A stretch of DNA of 64,000 nucleotides. Source: Enterocloster bolteae (GTDB lineage: Bacteria; Bacillota; Clostridia; Lachnospirales; Lachnospiraceae). Where the stretch lies: NCBI RefSeq assembly GCF_002234575.2, contig NZ_CP022464.2:1178001-1242000 (forward strand), in the 5' to 3' direction. A program made the position numbers and the translations under genes. The notes beneath the pieces are model-generated. The model did not search any database and was not told the DNA's origin. It was given only the letters and a program-made list of their open reading frames with translations. Every line of letters begins with the position of its first letter. The first letter of the stretch is position 1. Of this stretch, positions 34,651 to 42,958 are shown piece by piece.

Positions 34651-35403
34651 TTAACGCACCTCTCTTTTCTTGAATTCACCTAATGGATAGTAGGGGACCA
34701 GTTCGCTTTCAATACGCTCCATGGCCTTTACCGGGGTAAGTCCCCAGTTCACCGGACAGGGGGAGAGCACTTCGATGACAGAGTATCCCTCATGATTCAT
34801 CTGCGCCTGGAGGCCGTTTTTGATATAACCCTTCAGCTGGTTGATTTTGGAAGGACTGGTCACTGTGCCCCTGGCCGCGTAGGCAGCGCCGGGGAATTCC
34901 CTGGCCACCATCTCAGGAAAACGCAGGGGATAACCGGTGACGCTGCAGTCACGTCCATGCACGCTGGTGGAGGTCTTCTGGCCTTCCATGGTGGTAAGGC
35001 TCATCTGACCGCCGGTCATGCCGAAGTTGGTGTTGTTCACAACGATAACAGTTATGTTTTCATTGCGGTATGCCGCGTTGAAGGTTTCCGCGATTCCTAT
35101 GTTGTAGGCGTCGCCGTCGCCCTGGTAGGATACGATGAGGACATCCGGATTGACCCGCTTCATGCCGGTGGCCACTGCGCCTGCCCGTCCATGGGAACAG
35201 TGGAGGCGGTCGCATTCCAGGCCTGCACCCAGATTGGAGGAACATCCCACTCCAATGGGGAAGATGATGTTATCACTCTGCTCCAGTTCATCCAGACACT
35301 CCATGATGAGGCGGCTTATGATTCCGTGGCCGCATCCCGGGCAGAAGTCCATTGGCTTATCTACCAGAACAGGGACTTTTCTTTCTTTATTGGAAGCTGA
35401 CAT
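34651..35403 (-). CDS. 2-oxoacid:ferredoxin oxidoreductase, beta subunit (TPP-binding)
   Basis: The thiamine-diphosphate subunit, 250 aa. FCPGCGHG near residue 21 and the TPP/Mg motif GDGDAYNIG followed by NN (YQGDGDA near residue 95, VVNNTNFGMTGGQ near 120) are intact. It begins one base after the alpha-subunit stop. Sequence pattern and the linked Ptb and Buk genes favour a 2-ketoisovalerate (branched-chain) or 2-oxobutyrate substrate over pyruvate. Confidence 0.92.
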   Translation of the reverse strand: MSASNKERKVPVLVDKPMDFCPGCGHGIISRLIMECLDELEQSDNIIFPIGVGCSSNLGAGLECDRLHCSHGRAGAVATGMKRVNPDVLIVSYQGDGDAYNIGIAETFNAAYRNENITVIVVNNTNFGMTGGQMSLTTMEGQKTSTSVHGRDCSVTGYPLRFPEMVAREFPGAAYAARGTVTSPSKINQLKGYIKNGLQAQMNHEGYSVIEVLSPCPVNWGLTPVKAMERIESELVPYYPLGEFKKREVR

Positions 35404-35404
35404 T

Positions 35405-36466
35405 TTAATATACCTCCTTTTTGCTGCCTGATTTTACTTCAAAATAGTCTTTTTTGATATTGCGGATGGTTGGCGTGCCAAACACATAGGTAAGGGCGTA
35501 GGCCGGCACATTGCGCTCCTTTAACGCCTTTTTCGTGTAGAGGGCAGCGTCATCCACCAGCTGGCCCGTAGCATTGGCCTCCACGGTGATGATTCCCTTT
35601 ACGTTGGGATTGATTTTGTAAAATGCTTTTTCCGGGAACGGCCAGACCGTGATGGGGCGGATGATTCCCACTTTTTCTCCCTGGGCCCTCAGCTCGCGGA
35701 CAGCGCCAAGGGTGCTGCGGCCCGGAACTCCGTATGACACGAATACATAGTCCGCATCCTCCAGTCCCTCATCTTCCCACCGCTGCTCATTTTCCCTGAT
35801 AGTGTTATATTTGTCTACCAGCTCCACGGCTTCCTTCATGGAGTCCCGCTCAAAGATACCGATTTTTTTATATGTATAATGGCCGTTTAACGCCCATGGG
35901 GTGCGCTCTGCCTCCACGAAATCGGGAAGGGTTACCGGCTCCATCATCTGGCCCAGGGTGGCTTCGCCCATCATGACAGATACCACGCGGTACTTTTCTG
36001 CCAGCTCATAAGCCGGGCGCATCAGGTCCACGAATTCCTGGACCGAAGCAGGGGCAAATACCAGACAGCGGTAATCGCCGTGGCCGCCGCCTCTTGTCTC
36101 ACGGTTGTAATCACACTGGGCGGACAGCAGGGTGCCCAGCCCGTTGCCGTATCTTACCTGGGTTATGACAACCGCGGACAGGCCCTCGTCGGACAGGGTG
36201 GATACGCCTTCCTGTTTCAGGGATATGCCTGGGCCGGAGGAAGCGGTCAGGGCCCTGACTCCGGACGCGGCTGCGCCGATTACCATGTTGATGCCTGCCA
36301 GCTCGCTTTCCGCCTGCACGAAACTGCCGCCCACTTCCGGGAGACGCCAGGATAAATATTCCATAATCTCGCTGGACGGTGTAATGGGATAACCTGCATA
36401 GAATTTAACTCCAGCCCTGACGGCTGCCTCTGCAATGGCTTCATTGCCTTTCATCATCTCTGCCAT
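35405..36466 (-). CDS. vorB: 2-oxoacid:ferredoxin oxidoreductase, alpha subunit (VorB-like)
   Basis: The alpha subunit, 353 aa, with the pyrimidine-binding start GNEAIAEAAVRAGVKFYAGYP and PITPSSEIMEYL, SSGPGISLKQEG near residue 78 and the SYGVPGRSTLGAVRELR domain near residue 248. Length and motifs match the 3-methyl-2-oxobutanoate oxidoreductase subunit VorB. The ATG lies three bases after the ferredoxin-subunit stop. It probably oxidises valine-derived 2-ketoisovalerate to isobutyryl-CoA. The close 2-oxoglutarate enzyme family is the main alternative. Confidence 0.85.
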   Translation of the reverse strand: MAEMMKGNEAIAEAAVRAGVKFYAGYPITPSSEIMEYLSWRLPEVGGSFVQAESELAGINMVIGAAASGVRALTASSGPGISLKQEGVSTLSDEGLSAVVITQVRYGNGLGTLLSAQCDYNRETRGGGHGDYRCLVFAPASVQEFVDLMRPAYELAEKYRVVSVMMGEATLGQMMEPVTLPDFVEAERTPWALNGHYTYKKIGIFERDSMKEAVELVDKYNTIRENEQRWEDEGLEDADYVFVSYGVPGRSTLGAVRELRAQGEKVGIIRPITVWPFPEKAFYKINPNVKGIITVEANATGQLVDDAALYTKKALKERNVPAYALTYVFGTPTIRNIKKDYFEVKSGSKKEVY

Positions 36467-36469
36467 GAA

Positions 36470-36688
36470 TCATTTAACCTCCCCTTCTATATTTCCTGAT
36501 ACGTGGAATACGCCGTCCGGACATGTGATGTAGCACATTCCGCAGGCAATACACGCCTCGTCGTCCACCTGGACCGGATAGTAACCGTTGGCATTCAGGA
36601 CATCACATTTGCTGATAGCCTTTCTCGGACAGTGGTGGATGCATAATCCACATTCCTTGCAGCGGTCTTTATTTACCGTGACCTTCAT
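36470..36688 (-). CDS. 2-oxoacid:ferredoxin oxidoreductase, delta (2x[4Fe-4S]) subunit
   Basis: A small ferredoxin subunit of 72 aa. Two C-x2-C-x2-C-x3-C-P motifs (CKECGLCIHHCP and CIACGMCYITCP) bind two [4Fe-4S] clusters and pass electrons to ferredoxin. The start at 36688 is set by AGGAGG; six more residues upstream are possible but unlikely. It is the first gene of the operon and has a strong promoter overlapped by operator-like dyads. Confidence 0.92.
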   Translation of the reverse strand: MKVTVNKDRCKECGLCIHHCPRKAISKCDVLNANGYYPVQVDDEACIACGMCYITCPDGVFHVSGNIEGEVK

Positions 36689-36713
36689 AATTAATCCTCC
36701 TGTCAATATTTTG

Positions 36714-36752
36714 TGTTCTGCTGTATAGAACGTTGTTCCGTTAAATGGAATT
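36714..36752. promoter_or_regulatory. Two tandem IclR-type operators before the VOR operon
   Basis: Site A (36714-36732) reads TGTTC-N9-GAACG and site B (36734-36752) TGTTC-N9-GAATT. They are spaced exactly 20 bp, two helical turns. Site B overlaps the -10 box and start point of the VOR promoter. A very similar module lies before the butyrate kinase gene. Confidence 0.6.
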
Positions 36753-36779
36753 ATACATCTGCTGCATTTTAATTGTCAA
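36750..36779 (-). promoter_or_regulatory. Promoter of the VOR operon
   Basis: On the minus strand, TTGACA (36774-36779), an 18-bp spacer and TATAAT (36750-36755) match the housekeeping consensus. Operator site B overlaps it. Confidence 0.75.
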
Positions 36780-36852
36780 GTAGGAGACTATTTGCTATTT
36801 AGACAAAAATAAAAGCCCAAATATATGAATAGTGCACAAACACCGTTTATCC

Positions 36853-36881
36853 TTGACATCGTTAAAAAAATGGTTTTTAAT
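36853..36881 (+). promoter_or_regulatory. Promoter of the IclR gene
   Basis: TTGACA (36853-36858), a 17-bp spacer and TTTAAT (36876-36881) lie about 65 bp before the IclR start. Confidence 0.55.
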
Positions 36882-36947
36882 TATTATCAGATGGTTTGGA
36901 TACATACAGGATACGGAATGTAACTGGAATATAGGAGGAAACAAAGG

Positions 36948-37712
36948 ATGGCTGATACGATCCAGGCATTGGACCGGGCATTGGAACTGTTAATTTATTT
37001 AAATAAGCAGGGCAGGGAAGTGGGTATAACCCAGATTGCTTCTGATATGGGGGTTTACAAGAGTACGGTGTTCCGCACCTTATCCACTCTGGAAGCCAGA
37101 GGATTTGTGAGCAGGAACCCGGAGACAGAGAAGTACTGGCTGGGAAGCCAGCTGTTTGTGCTGGGAAAGAGCGTGGAGAATAAAATGGGAATCCAGGAGG
37201 TTATACGGCCTTATGCCCGCAGGCTGCACCAGAAATACCATGAGGTGGTGAACGTGTCCATATTAGAGCATAATCCCGGCGATGTATACCACAGTGTCAT
37301 TATACTGAAGGAGATGAGCGACCAGCAGCTTTTGACCGTGAACCCGCCGGTAGGCTCCCTCAGTGAGTGCCATTGCTCTGCGGTTGGAAAATGCCTTCTG
37401 GCCTTTGGTGATAATATAGACTGGGCACCCTATGAGGAACGGGAGCTGACCCGATATACGGTAAACACCATTCTTTCCTATGAGGATTTGAAGGAGGAAA
37501 TCGACAAGGTGCGGCGCAGGGGTTACGCCATGGACCATGAGGAGCAGGAGATGGGCCTTACCTGCATAGGAGCCCCTATCCTTGACCGCAATAAAAAGGC
37601 TGTTGCGGCCATCAGTCTTTCCGGCCCCACCAGCCGTATGAACTCCTCGGATTTAGAGGACAGGATTGAGGCTGTCTGCAATACCGCCAGGGATATATCT
37701 GGGAATTTTTAG
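36948..37712 (+). CDS. IclR family transcriptional regulator
   Basis: A regulator of 254 aa. The N-terminal winged helix has TQIASDMGVYKSTVFRTLSTL at about residues 25-45; the C-terminal effector domain has SECHCSAVGKCLLA near residue 137. AGGAGG precedes the ATG. It lies between the divergent VOR operon and the butyrate kinase gene, whose upstream regions carry matching dyads, so it probably controls both. The effector may be a 2-oxoacid or acyl intermediate; this is inferred. Confidence 0.92.
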   Translation: MADTIQALDRALELLIYLNKQGREVGITQIASDMGVYKSTVFRTLSTLEARGFVSRNPETEKYWLGSQLFVLGKSVENKMGIQEVIRPYARRLHQKYHEVVNVSILEHNPGDVYHSVIILKEMSDQQLLTVNPPVGSLSECHCSAVGKCLLAFGDNIDWAPYEERELTRYTVNTILSYEDLKEEIDKVRRRGYAMDHEEQEMGLTCIGAPILDRNKKAVAAISLSGPTSRMNSSDLEDRIEAVCNTARDISGNF

Positions 37713-37774
37713 GGATATTTACGTCTGCCTGCCAGGCGCGGCAGAGGGGAAAAGATAAATTGCACAAAAAATAT

Positions 37775-37803
37775 TTGACAACACATGAAAGCTATGCTAT
37801 TAT
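37775..37803 (+). promoter_or_regulatory. Promoter in the IclR-buk gap
   Basis: TTGACA (37775-37780), a 17-bp spacer and TATTAT (37798-37803) form a strong promoter about 150 bp before buk. A terminator lies only about 40-70 bp downstream of the start point. Confidence 0.7.
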
Positions 37804-37846
37804 GCTGTCTATAACCATTGCTGTATGTGATTTGATACAGGAAGGG

Positions 37847-37878
37847 GAAAGGAACGGATTGAGTTTCCTTTCTTTTTT
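37847..37878 (+). terminator. Terminator or attenuator before buk
   Basis: GAAAGGAA (37847-37854) pairs perfectly with TTCCTTTC (37865-37872) around a 10-nt loop and is followed by six T residues. It lies between a promoter and the buk gene, so it could attenuate the leader or end a short RNA. Confidence 0.65.
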
Positions 37879-37884
37879 ATCTCT

Positions 37885-37915
37885 TTTACAGAACGGTGTT
37901 CCGTACAATAGAACA
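37885..37915. promoter_or_regulatory. IclR-type operator before buk
   Basis: TGTTC-N9-GAACA at 37897-37915 repeats the design of the sites before the VOR operon. A degenerate half-site lies 20 bp upstream (GAACG at 37891-37895). Over 30 bp, about 23 positions match the VOR module. TTTACA at 37885 could be a -35 box with the operator filling the spacer. Confidence 0.55.
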
Positions 37916-37953
37916 ACATTTAAACCACCAGACGGAAAGAGGGGTAATTTTCA

Positions 37954-39015
37954 ATGAAACTATTAATCATCAATCCTGGAGGGACATCCACAAAAATCGC
38001 TGTATTTGAGGATGAGGAACAGGTGCTCAAAAAGAACATTATTCACACCCAGGAGGAGTTAAGCGGGTTCAGCCATGTATTTGACCAGTTCGGTTACAGG
38101 AAGGGGCTGATCCTTAAAACGCTTGAGGAAGAAGGCGTGGATATACATGAGCTGTCCGGAGTGGCTGGGCGGGGAGGGCTTATGAACCCTATACCGGGCG
38201 GTACATACCGGGTGAATGAGAGGATGCTGGAGGATTTGGAACATGCGGTCCACGGAGAGCATCCTTCTAACCTGGGAGCGGCCCTGGCCAGAAGCATCGG
38301 AGACCAGATTGGGGTGCCGTCTTTTGTGGTGGACCCTGTTTCGGTGGATGAGCTGATGCCGAAGGCCAGGATATCAGGCATTTCCGACCTGGAGCGTCCC
38401 AGCTGGTTTCATGCGCTGAACCATAAAGCTGTGGCCAGATGGGCAGCGGAGCGTATCGGAAAGAAGTATGAGGAGAGCAGTCTGATCATAGCCCATCTGG
38501 GTTCCGGAAACTCCGTGGTGGCCCACAAAAACGGCCAGATGATAGATGGAAGCGGAGGCAGGACCAACGGTCCCTTTTCTCCGGAGCGGAGCGGCGGACT
38601 TCCTACCTACCCCCTGGTGGAGCTGTGCTATTCCGGAAAATACACCCGTGAAGAGATGGTGGCCAAAATCAGCAGCACCGGCGGCATGTATGACTACCTG
38701 GGCACAAAAGATGCCGGTGAGGTGGAACGCCGGATGGGACTTGGGGACGAGACGGCAAAGCTGGTCTATGAAGCGTTTGTGTACATGGTGGCAAAGGAGA
38801 TATGTTCGTATGCGGCTGTCTTTGAAGGAAAGGTGGACTGCATTGTACTGACAGGAGGCATAGCCCATTCCCGGTATGTGACAGATGAAATCAGGCGTAT
38901 GGTGGGATTCCTTGCGCCGGTGGAAGTGGTGGCAGGGGAATTCGAAATGACAGCCCTGGCCCTTGGGGCGCTGAGGGTGCTTAAGGGGGAAGAAGAACCC
39001 AGGGAATATGAGTGA
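37954..39015 (+). CDS. buk: Butyrate kinase family (acyl phosphate to acid + ATP)
   Basis: An ASKHA-fold kinase of 353 aa, the usual length. INPGGTSTK at residues 6-14 (phosphate 1), IAHLGSGNSV near residue 180 and LTGGIAHS near 300 are typical. It converts butyryl- or isobutyryl-phosphate to the free acid with ATP synthesis. The gene is led by a GAAAGAGGGG site and an IclR-type operator. With Ptb and the VOR genes it completes substrate-level phosphorylation from a 2-oxoacid, so branched-chain substrates are likely. Confidence 0.93.
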   Translation: MKLLIINPGGTSTKIAVFEDEEQVLKKNIIHTQEELSGFSHVFDQFGYRKGLILKTLEEEGVDIHELSGVAGRGGLMNPIPGGTYRVNERMLEDLEHAVHGEHPSNLGAALARSIGDQIGVPSFVVDPVSVDELMPKARISGISDLERPSWFHALNHKAVARWAAERIGKKYEESSLIIAHLGSGNSVVAHKNGQMIDGSGGRTNGPFSPERSGGLPTYPLVELCYSGKYTREEMVAKISSTGGMYDYLGTKDAGEVERRMGLGDETAKLVYEAFVYMVAKEICSYAAVFEGKVDCIVLTGGIAHSRYVTDEIRRMVGFLAPVEVVAGEFEMTALALGALRVLKGEEEPREYE

Positions 39016-39047
39016 TTTGGCCATATGAGAGGAAGAGGGTGGATTCA

Positions 39048-40490
39048 TTGAGCGAGGACCACAAAGAAAAGAGACAGCCGGGGGCCGTCATGTCCTTCCT
39101 GGTGTTTGGGGCAGCCATTGCGGTTTTACTGCTGGGGGTTGTGCTGCTTGATTATGACATACATATTGTGCTGCTTTGCGCCCTGGCCGTGGTGTGCATT
39201 GCTTCGGTGCCTTTGGGCTACAGCTTCATGGACCTGGTGGACTGTATGAAGAAATCCCTGGGCCAGGCCCTGGCAGCCATGATCATATTTATATTTATCG
39301 GTATCATAATCAGTTCGCTGATATTTTCAGGAACCGTGCCGGCCCTTATTTACTACGGACTGCAATATATTATCCCTGATTATTTCCTTCCCATAGGCCT
39401 GCTTTTGTGCAGTCTTACATCCATATCCATCGGCACGTCCTGGGGAACCGTGGGCACCATGGGACTGGCTATGATGGGAATTGGGGCAGGTATGGGGATA
39501 CCTGCGCCTCTCACCGCGGGCATGGTTATATCAGGGGCATTTTTCGGGGATAAGATGTCTTCCATATCAGACAGCACCAACCTGGCCCCCGCAGCAGCGG
39601 GAACCACGCTGTATGCCCATATTGGGGCTATGTGGAAGACTACCTTTCCTTCCTATATCATTACTCTGGCAGTATTTACAGTATTGGGATTATCCTATCA
39701 CGGAGGGAATTTCAGCATGGATACTGTAAACCTGTTTCTGGATACCATCGGCGGCCGGTTTCACATAAGCCCCCTGGTGCTGATGCCTATGGCGGTGCTT
39801 CTGATTCTGAACCTGATGAAATATCCCGCAGTTCCCAGTATGGCCATCGGCACGGTCCTGGCTGTATTGGTGGCAGTGTTCTATCAGGGCTGTCCCATGA
39901 GCGAGGTGGTGGCCGGACTCAATTACGGCTATGCGGAATCCACCGGTGTGGAGCTGGTGGATAAGCTGCTGCTGAGGGGCGGAATACAGAGTATGATGTA
40001 TACATTTTCCCTGTCCTGTATCGCCATATCATTCGGGGGTGTTATGGAGCATGTGGGGTATCTTCCCCAAATCGTGAAGGTTATTATTAAACGGGTCAGG
40101 AGCGACAGGATGATGGTGCCGGTGGTCATAGCCAGCACAACCTTCGGCACCCTTACCATGGGGGAGGTATTCCTCTCCATCGTGGTAAACGGCAGTTTAT
40201 ATAAGGAAGCATTCAGGGAAAGGGGACTGCGCCCGGAAATGCTCTCGCGGCTGCTGGAAGAAGGCGGCACATTGACCCAGGTATTTATTCCCTGGTCCAC
40301 CAGCGGCGTATTTATCCTCTCCACCCTTGGGGTGGGCGTGTCCCAGTACTGGAAATATGCAGTATTGAATTATGTAAACCCTGTTTTATCCATTGTCCTG
40401 GCCATGTTCGGCATCTATGTGCTGAAGGTTGGCGCGGAAGAGAAAAAGAGCCTGTGCCATAGATTGATTCACAGCCATAAATTAAGCTGA
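39048..40490 (+). CDS. nhaC: NhaC family Na+/H+ antiporter
   Basis: A polytopic antiporter of 480 aa with about 11-12 membrane segments. The NhaC pattern is clear in SIGTSWGTVGTMG near residue 130 and SGAFFGDKMSSISDSTNLAP near residue 165. The start is uncertain: no ATG fits, and TTG 39048 (with AGAGGG eight bases upstream), GTG 39039 and GTG 39012 are all in frame. Its place between buk and ptb suggests a link to fermentation, possibly pH or sodium balance during acid production, or organic acid exchange as seen in some relatives. Confidence 0.85.
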   Translation: MSEDHKEKRQPGAVMSFLVFGAAIAVLLLGVVLLDYDIHIVLLCALAVVCIASVPLGYSFMDLVDCMKKSLGQALAAMIIFIFIGIIISSLIFSGTVPALIYYGLQYIIPDYFLPIGLLLCSLTSISIGTSWGTVGTMGLAMMGIGAGMGIPAPLTAGMVISGAFFGDKMSSISDSTNLAPAAAGTTLYAHIGAMWKTTFPSYIITLAVFTVLGLSYHGGNFSMDTVNLFLDTIGGRFHISPLVLMPMAVLLILNLMKYPAVPSMAIGTVLAVLVAVFYQGCPMSEVVAGLNYGYAESTGVELVDKLLLRGGIQSMMYTFSLSCIAISFGGVMEHVGYLPQIVKVIIKRVRSDRMMVPVVIASTTFGTLTMGEVFLSIVVNGSLYKEAFRERGLRPEMLSRLLEEGGTLTQVFIPWSTSGVFILSTLGVGVSQYWKYAVLNYVNPVLSIVLAMFGIYVLKVGAEEKKSLCHRLIHSHKLS

Positions 40491-40539
40491 TGATTAGGGC
40501 TGGCCAATTAAGATAATATATATTGAGGAGAAATAAACC

Positions 40540-41445
40540 ATGATAAAGAATTTTGCAGAATTACAGGAGCGGGTCAGGTCATCAGAGCCTTTGGTGGTAA
40601 GCGTGGCCCAGGCGGCTGACCAGGAAGTGCTTTTATCGGTAAAAGCAGCAGCGGACCAGGGATTTATAAAACCCGTGCTGACAGGAGACCGGGAAAGGAT
40701 AGAGGAACTCTGCGGCCACATAGGGCTTAAGCCTCTGGAAATCCTTCAGGCCGGCACGGAGGAGGAGGCAGTGGAGCGGGCGGTCAGGGCCGTACACGAC
40801 GGCAGCGCCCAGGTACTGATGAAGGGGCTTGTCAATACCAGCGTCTATATGAGGGGAATCCTCAACAGGGAATGGGGGCTTCGTACCGGACGGCTGCTGT
40901 CCATGATGGCTGTCTACGAGGCGCCGGGCTATCACAAGCTGCTGTTCTGTTCCGACAGCGGCATCAATGTGGCCCCGAACCTGGAGCAGAAGAAGGATAT
41001 ACTTAAGAACCTTCTGTACGCGGTCCGAAATATGGGAATACAGAATCCCAAGGTGGCGGTGCTCACGGCCAACGAGATGGTGGACCCCAAGGTGGTTTCC
41101 ACCACGGATGCGGCCGGTCTGGTAGAGGCGGTTAAAAACGAAGAGGGATTTCTTCCATGCATCATAGAAGGTCCCATTGCATTTGACGTTGCATTTGACC
41201 CAAAGTCAGCGGCCCACAAGAAAATCGACAGCAGGATTACAGGGGATGTGGATCTGGTCATATTCCCCAACATAGAGGCGGGCAATATCATGGGCAAGTC
41301 ATGGATACATCTCTGCCGCAGCCCATGGGGCGGTATTGTGCTGGGAGCTTCCAACCCCGTTATCCTGGGGTCGCGTTCCGACACAGCAGAAATCAAACTG
41401 AATTCCATTGCATTGGCCTGCCTGGCAGCCCAATCAGGTAAATAA
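40540..41445 (+). CDS. ptb: Phosphate butyryltransferase
   Basis: A phosphate acyltransferase of 301 aa. VLMKGLVNTS near residue 88 and the closing DLVIFPNIEAGNI-MGK region near residue 235 are typical of Ptb. It converts (iso)butyryl-CoA and phosphate to the acyl phosphate used by butyrate kinase. In many clostridia ptb precedes buk; here the order is reversed with the antiporter between. A GAGGAG site lies before the ATG. Confidence 0.93.
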   Translation: MIKNFAELQERVRSSEPLVVSVAQAADQEVLLSVKAAADQGFIKPVLTGDRERIEELCGHIGLKPLEILQAGTEEEAVERAVRAVHDGSAQVLMKGLVNTSVYMRGILNREWGLRTGRLLSMMAVYEAPGYHKLLFCSDSGINVAPNLEQKKDILKNLLYAVRNMGIQNPKVAVLTANEMVDPKVVSTTDAAGLVEAVKNEEGFLPCIIEGPIAFDVAFDPKSAAHKKIDSRITGDVDLVIFPNIEAGNIMGKSWIHLCRSPWGGIVLGASNPVILGSRSDTAEIKLNSIALACLAAQSGK

Positions 41446-41460
41446 ACAGGAGGGGTTATT

Positions 41461-42780
41461 ATGTCTAATTCAAAGGTCTCAATCACCGGTAAACAGCTTT
41501 TAATCGTATTTTTTATGGGTCTGGCATTTGCGGTTGTGTATGCCACACCTTTTGTACAGTATGTATTTTATGATGATCTTGCAGGCGCCCTTCACGCCAC
41601 CAATACGCAGCTGGGCTTCCTGATTGCCATTTTCGGAATCGGAAATCTGCTGGCGCCCTTTGGAGGCGCGTTAAGCGATAAATTTAACACAAAAAAGGTC
41701 TATCTTCTGGGAATGTTCATCACCTGCGCCCTGAATTTTCTCCTGGCCATGAATATGAGCTACACCTTTGCCATCTTTATCTGGGCGGGCCTGGCTGTTG
41801 CGGGATTAATCCTCTATTTTCCGGCACATACAAAGCTGGTGCGTCTGGTGGGGGATGAGGAAAGCCAGGGCACCATATTCGGATTTACGGAGTCAGCCTG
41901 CGGCCTGGCAAGCGTTATTATCAATTTTATTGCCCTGGGCCTCTATGCCAAGGTGGCAGTGGGAGCCATGGGAGGCGTGGCAGGATTAAAGGCGGTCATC
42001 ATAAGCTACGGAGCAGTCGGGCTTATTGCAACCATTGCCCTGGTGTTCCTGCTGCCTGACCCTGAAAAGGCAGGGAAAGGCCAGGACGGAGGGGACAGCG
42101 GCCAGGAGACCAAGCTGTCCATGAAGGAATGGGCGGGAGTGTTTAAGGATCCCCGCACATGGTTTGCGGGCATAGCGGTATTTGCCACATATTCCACATA
42201 CCAGACACTGTCATACTTTACCCCGTATTTCACAAATGTGCTGGGGGCAACTGTGGTGGGATCCGGGGCCATCGCCATCATCAGGACGTATGGAATCCGT
42301 ATTGTGGGAGCTCCTCTGGGCGGATATATGGGGGACCGCATTCATTCCGTGTCATCGGTCATAGCCACTGTTCTGGCCTGCGGCGCCGTCATCACCCTGA
42401 TTTTCATGTTCATGCCCGCAGGGGTGCCGTCAGTCCTTCTGACTGTTATGACATTGGTGATTGGTTTTATGGTACATATTGCAAGAGGCGCCATGTTTGC
42501 GGTGCCGTCTGAGGTGAAAATACCCAGGCGCTATGCGGCGTCCACTGCCGGCGTTGTCTGCGCCATCGGATTCTGCCCGGATCTGTTCCAGGCAGCCATG
42601 TACGGCCATTGGCTGGACACCTGCGGCAACGCCGGATATACAAGGATTTTTATTTACATCATCGCGATTATGGTGGTCGGAGTCATCAATGGCGTGGCTA
42701 CTGTTGTATATAAGAAGAAATATGTGGCTGCGGGCCTGGTTCCGGTGGAAGGCGGAACTGAGGCTGCTCAGGCGCAGTGA
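41461..42780 (+). CDS. Major facilitator superfamily transporter
   Basis: A 12-segment transporter of 439 aa with a central cytoplasmic loop rich in Gly, Asp and Lys near residues 200-220. The MFS motif A region GGALSDKFNTKK is near residue 62. An AGGAGGGG site starts it 15 bp after ptb, so it belongs to the same operon. It may import the amino- or oxoacid that feeds the pathway or export the acid product. No specific substrate can be assigned. Confidence 0.88.
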   Translation: MSNSKVSITGKQLLIVFFMGLAFAVVYATPFVQYVFYDDLAGALHATNTQLGFLIAIFGIGNLLAPFGGALSDKFNTKKVYLLGMFITCALNFLLAMNMSYTFAIFIWAGLAVAGLILYFPAHTKLVRLVGDEESQGTIFGFTESACGLASVIINFIALGLYAKVAVGAMGGVAGLKAVIISYGAVGLIATIALVFLLPDPEKAGKGQDGGDSGQETKLSMKEWAGVFKDPRTWFAGIAVFATYSTYQTLSYFTPYFTNVLGATVVGSGAIAIIRTYGIRIVGAPLGGYMGDRIHSVSSVIATVLACGAVITLIFMFMPAGVPSVLLTVMTLVIGFMVHIARGAMFAVPSEVKIPRRYAASTAGVVCAIGFCPDLFQAAMYGHWLDTCGNAGYTRIFIYIIAIMVVGVINGVATVVYKKKYVAAGLVPVEGGTEAAQAQ

Positions 42781-42806
42781 GGGAATTGTTAGAAAGAAAA
42801 GAAAGG

Positions 42807-42842
42807 ATGAGCTGCCGAGGGATTGTGGGCGGCTCATTTTTA
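42807..42842 (+). terminator. Terminator of the buk-ptb operon
   Basis: ATGAGCTGCC (42807-42816) pairs with GGCGGCTCAT (42828-42837, one G-U pair), followed by TTTTTAT. Confidence 0.85.
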
Positions 42843-42893
42843 TGTGGGGGATGGGAAGCGGGGGAGGTTGCGTAATATGTTTGAATCAATGTA

Positions 42894-42922
42894 TTGACAT
42901 TGCTGCCATTCTTTTATATAAT
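42894..42922 (+). promoter_or_regulatory. Consensus promoter of the TetR gene
   Basis: TTGACA (42894-42899), a 17-bp spacer and TATAAT (42917-42922) match both consensus boxes exactly. Confidence 0.8.
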
Positions 42923-42924
42923 AT

Positions 42925-42940
42925 AACCAACCAGTTAGTT
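42925..42940. promoter_or_regulatory. Candidate TetR operator 1
   Basis: AACCAAC-CA-GTTAGTT is a near-perfect dyad starting three bases after the -10 box, covering the transcription start. A related sequence lies before the operon that follows. Confidence 0.55.
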
Positions 42941-42958
42941 TTTGAGAAAGAGGAATTC

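Noticed and set aside
37760..37957. 65-aa open frame before butyrate kinase
   Set aside because: It covers the promoter, the terminator hairpin and the IclR-type operator, has no ribosome-binding site and no family resemblance.
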